This document shows, piece after piece, positions 24,070-29,910 of a stretch of DNA of 29,910 nucleotides. Position numbers and translations under genes: made by a program. The notes under the pieces were generated by a model that had not been told where the DNA came from, did no database searches, and was given only the letters and a program-made list of their open reading frames with translations. Positions within the stretch are counted from its first letter, which is position 1. Every line of letters starts with the position of its first letter. Source of the stretch: a virus; IMG/VR virus record IMGVR_UViG_3300033388_003318, positions 1 through 29,910 of that record. One strand, 5' to 3'.

Positions 24070-24076
24070 GATTGGT

Positions 24077-24475
24077 TTACGTCGGAACAACTTCGTTCGC
24101 TCGGTCTTGCATGATGTACTCAACAACCAGCTCGCCGGCACCAATAATGGTAGCGGATGTTACCAGAGACACGTTGATCCATGTCTCGACCGCGTAAGGA
24201 ACGCCATCTGGTATAAGCTTCGTAGCGCCAAGTGCATCAGCAGGTACGATGGTCGGTGTGTAACGATCAGGATCGGCATCACCAATATCGAGATCGCAAG
24301 TGGCCGTAAAGACACTTTTAACCGCAACATAACCGCCTGTGAGAATCGCCCCAGCAGGGAGCAAAATAGCAGGATACACATCGATTGCCAGAACTTCGGC
24401 ATCAGCGGTAACACCACTAAAGGCAACACGAGCGCTCAAAGGATACTGTCGTCCAGGATTTAAAGTAATAGCCAT
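24077..24475 (-). CDS. Probable head decoration or minor virion protein
   Basis: A 132-residue protein immediately after the capsid gene. Its AAGGAGGT ribosome site is very strong and overlaps the capsid stop codon, so high expression is likely. The sequence is short beta strands and turns with no charged helices: an Ile/Val-rich segment (IDVYPAILLPAGAILTGGY), then CDLDIGDADPDRY, then GELVVEYIM. The pattern of a strand, a PAG turn and a DIGDxDPDRY motif is one I associate with small beta-sandwich proteins near phage capsid genes, often suspected of decorating the head. No enzymatic motif is visible. A function on the capsid surface is inferred from position, predicted fold and ribosome site strength; it could equally be a head fibre or an unassigned virion protein. 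Confidence 0.65.
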   Translation of the reverse strand: MAITLNPGRQYPLSARVAFSGVTADAEVLAIDVYPAILLPAGAILTGGYVAVKSVFTATCDLDIGDADPDRYTPTIVPADALGATKLIPDGVPYAVETWINVSLVTSATIIGAGELVVEYIMQDRANEVVPT

Positions 24476-24483
24476 GTCCGTCT

Positions 24484-24491
24484 ACCTCCTT
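24484..24491 (-). promoter_or_regulatory. Consensus ribosome binding site of the decoration-like gene
   Basis: AAGGAGGT on the minus strand, 8 bases ahead of the ATG at 24475 and overlapping the capsid TAA (24490-24492). It is the closest match to the full anti-Shine-Dalgarno consensus seen in the window, consistent with a protein needed in high copy. Confidence 0.75.
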
Positions 24492-25570
24492 AAAGTGCGC
24501 AGTTAATGACAAGAACACCGAAATCTTCGGAGGTGCCAGTAACTTGTGAGTGGAATACGGGCTTCTTCAGACCACAGATTTTGCCAACCGAAATACCTTG
24601 CTGGTTGTCATAATCGTAACCTTTTTCTACCCAGTACGCGTCGCCGATGTCAGCATAACCCATAGCTTGAGCACCACATAACAGAACGGCAGTACCGTCG
24701 AGTACAGAAGTAGCTCCCCACTTCGAACCTGAGGCAGCGTTCTTAGTGTTGTACACATGACGATATTCATAAATGGACAAGCCATCAACGTGAATAACTT
24801 CCGTACTAGTGAACAAAGGGTTTTTACCAGATCGAGGCATTGCTGAACGCCAAGCTGCAAGAAAGTCGCTGTCCAACTTCAACTTCGCGATACTTTGCGG
24901 AGTCATAAAGACATTGTACATTTCAGTGCCTGCTTCGCCACGGATCGGCCGAATGAAGTTATCGACGGCATAAGCCTTCGCTTCAACAAGCATTTTCCAT
25001 GAGGGAGTATCGGCAGCGGCTACATCAGCGGTAGTGTTATTACCGGTGACAGCATCTTTCAAAACAAATGCGGTACCATCCCAACGAGTCTCGCGATTCG
25101 TAGAAGGAACAGTAGTATCAGCTGCATAATCCAAGTTAGCAAGGTCAGAACCAACGCGAGCCACACCTTTGTTCGTCTGAGTATACGGACGACCAGAGAG
25201 GGTGAGAAAAGCTAATTGATCCATTCGATCCGCCAGCCAGTAGGCCAGAACATCGCGTGAGTTTTCTCTGAAAGTAACAACCGACTTCTGATCCGCCATG
25301 CGGCCTTCATGTCGATTGGCATGACGAAGTTGATCGATGCGAATTACTTGATCGTAACTCTTCATCGCTTCTTCATTACCTTCCAGAGTACGGTCACCTG
25401 CAACACCATCGCCTTCGAGATCAGCAACAAGTGTTAGGACGGCCCGTGCGCCCTTTTCGTTCTTAGGTGAAACGTTCCAAGAACATCCAGTTACGAGCAG
25501 CTTTCCACATGTCTCGCGACCAAATGGTAAGTTCCTCATTCGTCAGAGCTGCAAAATTTGTCAAAGACAT
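24490..25570 (-). CDS. Major capsid protein, N4-gp56 family; reading frame broken near 25463
   Basis: This is the shell-forming capsid protein. The body in the downstream frame carries hallmarks of the N4-gp56 family: GARAVLTLVADLEGDGVAGD, LEGNEEAMKSYDQVIRIDQL, NRHEGRMADQKS, then YNVFMTP and YRHVYNT. The true start is the ATG at 25570, preceded by a GGAGTG ribosome site. It encodes the matching family N-terminus MSLTNFAALTNEELTIW up to FLERFT and meets a TAA at 25463-25465 after 35 codons. The remainder continues one base out of phase with SPKNEKG. The only ATG opening that second frame (25539) has no ribosome site, and its first ~20 residues do not fit the family. From memory, homologues have about 14 extra residues between FT and the KNEKG segment (a G.NA.IQRITEL-like stretch). 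The gap is therefore probably a deletion with frame change rather than a single miscalled base. It could be a real mutation, an assembly collapse or, less likely, recoding. Confidence 0.9.
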
Positions 25571-25575
25571 AATTT

Positions 25576-25581
25576 CACTCC
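25576..25581 (-). promoter_or_regulatory. Ribosome binding site that fixes the capsid start
   Basis: On the minus strand GGAGTG lies 5 bases before the ATG at 25570. No comparable site precedes the ATG at 25539, which opens the longer but out-of-phase frame. This supports 25570 as the authentic capsid start and shows that the frame break lies inside the gene. Confidence 0.8.
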
Positions 25582-25651
25582 AAACAGTTAAAAGAAAAAA
25601 ACTCTACCATCAGTTGTCGTACTGAATTGACGAAAAAACGACTCTAAAGCG

Positions 25652-25690
25652 TTACGATAGCTCGCCCTCGTATCGTGAGGGCAACCGTAA
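25652..25690 (-). promoter_or_regulatory. Two-tier stem-loop in the scaffold-capsid spacer
   Basis: The 133-base spacer between scaffold and capsid is the longest in the window. It holds a 6-bp GCCCTC/GAGGGC stem (25664-25669 with 25677-25682, 7-base loop) inside an outer 5-bp TTACG/CGTAA pairing (25652-25656 with 25686-25690). No uninterrupted T tract follows directly on the minus strand, though T runs occur further on (TCGTTTTTTCG, then a run of seven T). It may be an RNA-processing or stability element, or a weak terminator ahead of a capsid-specific promoter. I cannot identify a promoter with confidence. Confidence 0.5.
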
Positions 25691-25703
25691 TCTCTTTTAT
25701 AAA

Positions 25704-26597
25704 CTAAACTGCATCGCCGCGCAAGCGCTTAATAGTTTCGGCAGGTAGTGCATCGAACTCTGCTTCCGTCATTTGCGTCAGATCTAAAGCTTCTTCTTTC
25801 TTCCCTGCAGCTGGAGAATCCAGACCAGTATCAGCAGTTCCAGGCGCTTGCTGCTCAGCAGCTTTCAGGTTTTTAGCGACATTAGTTCTGCGTTTGCCAG
25901 CAACTTCATCAGTAATACGCTGTTCAGGCATGATGTACCCAACCGCTTTCAGCATTGCTGCAGACGGGGTTTCACCGTTCTTTACAAATGCTTTCTGCAT
26001 ATCGAGGATTTCATTGATCTTGTCCTCATCGAAGTTCTCTGAATCAGGATTCAAAATATCATACTGATCTTCCAGAATATCAATCAGGGAATCGAGCTTA
26101 ACGCTTTCCTGTGCCTTGGTACCTGCAGATGCAGCAGCGGTATCCGCCATTGTCTGGTAAATACTTTTCTCAAGTTGGCGAGCTTCTGCAGATAATCGAA
26201 CGACTTCGTCAGTGTTTCCATCCAATCGTGCTTGTTCGATACCACGATCAATTTCTTCCAACTGCGTATCAAGTGTATCGGTCGCACCAACAGCTGCAGC
26301 AGCATCCACAATAATCTGCGCCTGCTCTGCTTCGTAAGCTTTGACTTTAGCTTCTGCAGTTCGAGCGCGTTTTTGCGCAGAGTCATAGCGACTCTTTGGA
26401 ATCATGTGCGCAGCAGGGACTTCTTCCTCCTCCTCTTCCTCGGCGGCTTTGGCAGCAGCTATTTCTTCGGGAGTTTTACCCTCATTAGCAAGCGCTTCAG
26501 CAGCAGCTATTTCTTCGGGGGTCTGCGTCTCCTCGTCCTTGGGTACCTTATCTTCGTTAAGTGCCTCATCTAATTTACCTTTTTCTTCGTCAGTCAT
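25704..26597 (-). CDS. Head scaffolding protein
   Basis: A 297-residue, strongly acidic, helical protein directly upstream of the capsid gene, the usual place for the internal scaffold that guides procapsid assembly and then leaves. The N-terminal ~60 residues are Glu/Ala-rich with a 16-residue internal duplication (TPEEIAAA occurs twice) and a run of seven glutamates before VPAAHMIPKSRYD. Residues ~65-160 are predicted coiled coil. The end is LPAETIKRLRGDAV; a short basic helix at the C-terminus is what scaffolds generally use to touch the capsid protein. The start ATG at 26597 follows a GAGAGGG ribosome site. There is no protease motif, so proteolytic maturation is not implied. The assignment rests on composition and position more than on sequence identity. 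Confidence 0.85.
   Translation of the reverse strand: MTDEEKGKLDEALNEDKVPKDEETQTPEEIAAAEALANEGKTPEEIAAAKAAEEEEEEEVPAAHMIPKSRYDSAQKRARTAEAKVKAYEAEQAQIIVDAAAAVGATDTLDTQLEEIDRGIEQARLDGNTDEVVRLSAEARQLEKSIYQTMADTAAASAGTKAQESVKLDSLIDILEDQYDILNPDSENFDEDKINEILDMQKAFVKNGETPSAAMLKAVGYIMPEQRITDEVAGKRRTNVAKNLKAAEQQAPGTADTGLDSPAAGKKEEALDLTQMTEAEFDALPAETIKRLRGDAV
26452..26519 (-). repeat. 20-bp direct repeat inside the scaffold gene
   Basis: The 20-mer at 26452-26471 recurs exactly at 26500-26519, 48 bases (16 codons) apart. It encodes the two PEEIAAA motifs of the scaffold. Because the spacing is a multiple of three, gain or loss of one copy would keep the frame. Confidence 0.75.
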
Positions 26598-26601
26598 AAT
26601 A

Positions 26602-26805
26602 TTACCCTCTCAAGGTTGATGGTGTGCGAGAAGAAACTGGTTTTAGTTTCTTCTTTTTTCTTGGTGTAGGCGCTGGATTACCTAAAGTCGCGCCAGGTGT
26701 ATTAACACCTTTTTCGGCATTACTTATAAAGGTATCAATACGTTTCTGTCGTCCAGATGCCCCACCGATACCTAATGCTTTTTTTATATCGCTGATGATT
26801 CCCAT
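26602..26805 (-). CDS. Small basic protein between portal and scaffold
   Basis: A 67-residue protein starting inside the portal stop codon (TAATG at 26803-26807), so probably translated by re-initiation. The N-terminus MGIISDIKKALGIGG is a short amphipathic helix ending in glycines. The C-terminal half is Pro/Lys-rich with a run of four lysines (RKKKKLKP). Small unannotated proteins with a similar N-terminus commonly sit between portal and scaffold genes in podoviruses, but I know of no assigned role. The basic tail could bind DNA or the acidic scaffold; that is inference. No catalytic motif or membrane segment is visible. It is likely a real gene because it fills the gap exactly and is collinear with the operon. 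Confidence 0.75.
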   Translation of the reverse strand: MGIISDIKKALGIGGASGRQKRIDTFISNAEKGVNTPGATLGNPAPTPRKKKKLKPVSSRTPSTLRG

Positions 26806-28943
26806 TACTTTTTCGCTCCTGTTTTTGCTGCGGGTTTGGGTTTAGCTGCTGCTTCAGCCTTTTTGAGTTTGATAGTTTCTTCAGACTCAGCCTGTTTTAA
26901 GTTTCGATCAAATTGGGATTCTTGACGTTTCAATGCAAGCATAGCAGTTTGCTCTTCTCTTTTCAGTGTCAATATTGCTGCAAGCTCTTCGCGTTTGATT
27001 TGTAACTCTTCACGCATCTTCTCAAGTTCGAGCGCTCCTGACTGGTCGTTACCTACCTGCTGAGCTTCAGCTGTGGTCTTATCTGCACGCGCTTGGGTGT
27101 ATGCAGCATCTGCTTGTTTTTGGAGGATACCAACTTCTTTCTCGGCGGCTTCGAGTTCTCGTATCTGGAGTTCGAGCTGTTGGGCTTGTTGTTCCGCTTC
27201 CGTCGCCTCGCCACCTCCTTGCGCCTCTTTGATAGCTGCGGCGATTTCTTCTTTGCGAGCAAGGTGAGAATTTTCCACCAAGACCGCATCAGGCACGGCA
27301 ATTCCAAGTTCACGAAGCTGGACAGCTTCTTGAAACTGTGACTCCTCATAACTATCACGAGCAGGCATATCAGTAATAACAACGGAATACTCTCCGATGG
27401 TAAGGTCATTGGCAATCTCTCCTTCGGGCGTTACTTGATTAACAGTCAGTTCTTCTGATTCCTCATTCAGTCCACCGCCAGTAATTCTAACTAATCTTTC
27501 TTCGGTGTAGAACTCTTGGACGATATCAAGCACGCGTTTTGCAAGGAGCTGACGCGTACGAGCCAAGTTGAACATGACTTTGGCCTGATTGACACCACCG
27601 GCGGCTTGTTTGGCCTGAATGGCTTTCGCTGCAACGTCAGCACGATCCATTCCTCGTTGTGAATCTGAAACGCCTGAGAGGTCTTTGATAAACTCATCTG
27701 CTTTGTATCCTATACGATCAAGCCCTGTCGGAACTTGGTTGGGCTGGATTTTTTCCAGCGGAGCTGATCCTGACTTACGGACAAGAACGAGTCCTGTTTC
27801 CGCACCACGAGCTTCTAACTCGTCGGGATCCATATTGACTAATTGATCCTGTTCCATTTGCCAACCAGAGTTCGCCGTGGTGTTTACCACGTGTAACTCC
27901 TGTGAGGTAGTCTTGTTAAGATATTCCTGTGGGCTAATGAGGTTTTCAACCAAACCAATAGTTTTGCCTTTGTGAAACACGGGGAAGAATGGAACCGGTG
28001 TAAAATGTTGGAAAGGACTCCATTCGTCATGTAGAAGGTAGTTATCAGACATAACCTCCCATTTGATGTCTTTGACCTTTTTCTTAATAACACCTAAACC
28101 ATACTTCTGAGTAATCTCGGCAATACGCTCGTGTTTCCAATCTTCAGGAACCCTGCGGGTATCACCTGTCTCCAAGTCCACAAAGTGGTCAACGCGCCGA
28201 ACTACACGATACTGGCGTTCCACAACACGCAAATACCTGCGCACATCTCGATCTGCAACACCATCAGTTGCAGCCGGTGTGTACTGCTGCATTCCGCCAA
28301 AAGTATTATGCAGACTCGATATCGAATCAATCCCATAATTGAAATCCGTTTTTGATTTGAGTTTCAAGTCTTCCGCATCTGCATCGTTATACATCATACG
28401 AATGTCATTAGGACTCATCCACTTGGTGATAAATACTTCATTCCAGTCATCAGGATCGTAAGTATGGGCATCAGGATCAATAATGACGTTCTTGGAGTTG
28501 AGTAAACTAATATTTACTTCACCCCTCATTGAATCATTAAAGTCGAGTCGTACATCATAAAACGCTCGTGAGGAAATAACACCTTCATCAAAAAGATCAC
28601 TTTCGATGTTTTTAATATCGTTATCATTCATGATATGAATGTAAATCTTGTTCAGTGCTTCGGCAGTCTCAGGTACGCCCGAAGCCTTTGGAAGAAACCC
28701 GACAGTAGCTTGGTTTTGAAGCTGCTCCCCCATTACGGTTATCAGCGTGCTGAAAACTTTGTTGATCGTCAGAACCGGTTTGCCCTGCGATTCAAGTCTG
28801 CGTTTATGTATCGGATTCCAGTGATCTCCGTAGAAATACGCTTCACACTGGTTCGCTTTTTTAACAAAGTTAAGATGCCCGTTATCACGAGCGTAAACAT
28901 ATTTTTCCCATATATCACGGGTCTTTTGAATATTAAGAGGCAT
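26805..28943 (-). CDS. Portal protein (P22-like)
   Basis: This is the dodecameric ring at the DNA-entry vertex, 712 residues from the chosen start. I chose the Met at 28943 (MPLNIQKTRDIW) because it begins 2 bases after the terminase stop and starts the conserved helical region. A Met at 29003 would add 20 residues that lie within terminase coding sequence. The N-terminal region is typical of P22-type portals (YFYGDHW, then a GKPVLTINKV segment, then a region with NVIIDPDA). The last ~140 residues are almost entirely charged and Ala/Gln/Glu-rich heptads, as expected for a C-terminal helical barrel, ending in an Ala/Pro/Lys tail. Its stop overlaps the next start as TAATG. Family and position agree. 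Length matches P22-type portals rather than the shorter ~500-residue siphovirus type. Confidence 0.93.
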   Translation of the reverse strand: MPLNIQKTRDIWEKYVYARDNGHLNFVKKANQCEAYFYGDHWNPIHKRRLESQGKPVLTINKVFSTLITVMGEQLQNQATVGFLPKASGVPETAEALNKIYIHIMNDNDIKNIESDLFDEGVISSRAFYDVRLDFNDSMRGEVNISLLNSKNVIIDPDAHTYDPDDWNEVFITKWMSPNDIRMMYNDADAEDLKLKSKTDFNYGIDSISSLHNTFGGMQQYTPAATDGVADRDVRRYLRVVERQYRVVRRVDHFVDLETGDTRRVPEDWKHERIAEITQKYGLGVIKKKVKDIKWEVMSDNYLLHDEWSPFQHFTPVPFFPVFHKGKTIGLVENLISPQEYLNKTTSQELHVVNTTANSGWQMEQDQLVNMDPDELEARGAETGLVLVRKSGSAPLEKIQPNQVPTGLDRIGYKADEFIKDLSGVSDSQRGMDRADVAAKAIQAKQAAGGVNQAKVMFNLARTRQLLAKRVLDIVQEFYTEERLVRITGGGLNEESEELTVNQVTPEGEIANDLTIGEYSVVITDMPARDSYEESQFQEAVQLRELGIAVPDAVLVENSHLARKEEIAAAIKEAQGGGEATEAEQQAQQLELQIRELEAAEKEVGILQKQADAAYTQARADKTTAEAQQVGNDQSGALELEKMREELQIKREELAAILTLKREEQTAMLALKRQESQFDRNLKQAESEETIKLKKAEAAAKPKPAAKTGAKK

Positions 28944-28945
28944 AG

Positions 28946-29910
28946 TTAGCTCGTCATTGGATGTCGGGAAGCACCAGAAAGAACTGCCAAACGATCTTTC
29001 CATGAAGCAAGTTTCTTCGGTTTAGGTGGTTTAGGCGGTGATATGTTTGCAAATACACGAGTAAGCCACGCCATAGCGTCCACGATGTCGTCGTGTACCC
29101 CTCCTGGAAATCTGAGCATCTCATGTTGCATGTCTTCAACCCAAGGATTAGTAATTGGCATAGGGAAAATAACTTTACCGTGCATCATTCTTCCTTGCAG
29201 GGGCCTTGCCCTTGCGAGTTTATCATTAATAGGTCGCACTTGGTCTTCTGGAACCATACTTGGAAAAATCCTTTCGTCACTCATAAGTTTATTCAAATGC
29301 GGCATAATCGCCATCTGAATGGAACCAGATTCGATACCCATCTGAATATTCCCTATACTCATGAGTTTATATTTACCATAAAGGGCCAACATAGCTTCGG
29401 CAATTCCATGAGTATCCCACTTACCGCGCACCATTTCCAGTATATGAATTCGATCATACTGGTCAAGACAACCGACGACACCAACAGAATAGTCATTCTG
29501 TTGTTTTAAACCAATAGCTAAATCCCACATAATAACAATCGGTAGTTCAATAAATGTGGGTGATTGTTCAAATCGAAACATCCCTTTGGTGAAAAACATC
29601 CCTTCTTCAGGAATCGGATTCTGCTGGTACAAAGCACTCCAATGCCTCGGCTGCAAGCTCCTCTTAGTCTTCATCAATCGTGTATAGTCGAATCTATCAG
29701 GATGCAATGCTCCGCCTTTCAATCGAAGGAACTTTGACTTGTCATCATTCGGTGTGGTAGTAACCGTACCATCCAGATTCAAATACTCATCCTCAAGCGC
29801 TATCGCTGGATATTCGATTATTTCCCACTCATCAATCTCGCGTATCGCCTGCTGATACTTCGTATCAACTTCGGCCTGAGACATCCCGTTGGCTAACCAC
29901 ATTTCTTTTA
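28946..29910 (-). CDS. Terminase large subunit, C-terminal part (5' end outside window)
   Basis: This is the packaging motor subunit that cuts concatemeric DNA and drives it through the portal. The frame stays open to the window edge (no stop upstream of the first visible Met at 29902), so the N-terminal ATPase with its Walker motifs lies outside. What remains is the linker and the RNase H-fold nuclease. Counting from the Met at 29902, the candidate metal-binding acidic residues are D127 in IMWDLAIG, E191 in MGIESG and D275 in HDDIVDAMAW, in the order and spacing of T4 gp17-type nucleases. The segment before it (RHWSALYQQNP, then EEGMFF) is also typical of the family. The tail is Pro/Lys-rich. 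The stop lies 2 bases before the portal start, the classical terminase-portal order. The call is secure; the full length is unknown. Confidence 0.95.
   Translation of the reverse strand, partial: KEMWLANGMSQAEVDTKYQQAIREIDEWEIIEYPAIALEDEYLNLDGTVTTTPNDDKSKFLRLKGGALHPDRFDYTRLMKTKRSLQPRHWSALYQQNPIPEEGMFFTKGMFRFEQSPTFIELPIVIMWDLAIGLKQQNDYSVGVVGCLDQYDRIHILEMVRGKWDTHGIAEAMLALYGKYKLMSIGNIQMGIESGSIQMAIMPHLNKLMSDERIFPSMVPEDQVRPINDKLARARPLQGRMMHGKVIFPMPITNPWVEDMQHEMLRFPGGVHDDIVDAMAWLTRVFANISPPKPPKPKKLASWKDRLAVLSGASRHPMTS

Noticed and set aside
24107-24463. 118-codon plus-strand frame opposite the decoration-like gene
   Set aside because: Antisense to a gene with the strongest ribosome site in the window, and no recognisable features.
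25460-25480. Programmed +1 frameshift as the explanation for the split capsid gene
   Set aside because: ACC TAA is not a known +1 slip context (repairing on CCT is poor), there is no evident stimulator, and the probable loss of about 14 family residues is better explained by deletion or an assembly error. Not excluded outright.
24490-25539. Taking the capsid as a normal 349-residue protein from the ATG at 25539
   Set aside because: It lacks a ribosome site and its first ~20 residues do not fit the family, while the overlapping frame from 25570 gives the expected N-terminus with a good site.
28941-29003. Upstream Met for the portal at 29003
   Set aside because: The extra 20 residues overlap terminase coding sequence, and the Met at 28943, just after the terminase stop, begins the conserved portal N-terminus.
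1-29910. tRNA genes, CRISPR arrays, insertion sequences, attachment sites
   Set aside because: No cloverleaf-like sequence, regularly spaced identical repeats, transposase frame or integrase was noticed on either strand.

Overview
The window is a gapless stretch of a tailed double-stranded DNA bacteriophage genome. Every supported gene is on the minus strand, so the transcription order runs from the right edge to the left edge. Genes abut or overlap, and no gene-free stretch exceeds about 135 bases. The structural set fits a short-tailed (podovirus-like) phage: a P22-type portal, an N4-gp56-family major capsid protein, an SU10-type adaptor, a probable nozzle, and very large internal virion proteins, with no sheath, tube or tape-measure gene. 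An M15 peptidase endolysin and several exported or membrane proteins in the lysis region suggest a Gram-negative host. I cannot name the host or the phage genus. No integrase, repressor, tRNA or CRISPR array was seen.

Head and packaging module (29910 to about 22900): the C-terminal part of the large terminase (cut by the window edge), portal, a small basic protein, an acidic scaffold, the major capsid protein, a small decoration-like protein, a small head protein and a head-tail adaptor. The capsid gene is broken. A well-initiated N-terminus of 35 codons ends at a stop, and the rest of the protein continues in another frame. About 14 residues that I recall being conserved in the family also appear to be missing at the junction.

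Tail and virion module (22916 to 3534): a nozzle-like protein, two tandem pairs of paralogous virion proteins, a protein with two different 20/21-residue repeat arrays, a proline-rich/helical protein, a 740-residue Ala/Gly/Pro-rich protein, a giant 2357-residue protein with an HELGH zinc-protease motif, and an AT-rich 869-residue orphan. The large proteins are best read as internal (ejected) virion proteins followed by a possible host-interaction protein.

Lysis and accessory module (3532 to 1): an M15 peptidase endolysin, a coiled-coil protein with a C-terminal membrane anchor, a small membrane protein, a holin-like protein, two small exported proteins (one with a YadA-anchor-like C-terminus), a short membrane protein, a beta-rich structural-type protein and two cysteine-rich proteins, the last cut by the window edge. 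Many adjacent genes share stop and start codons (TAATG, ATGA, GTGA, TAGTG), which suggests translational coupling across long polycistronic messages.

The observations most worth checking are the capsid frame break, the giant protease-like virion protein, the double repeat array, the compositionally distinct 869-residue gene and the YadA-like exported protein in the lysis cassette.
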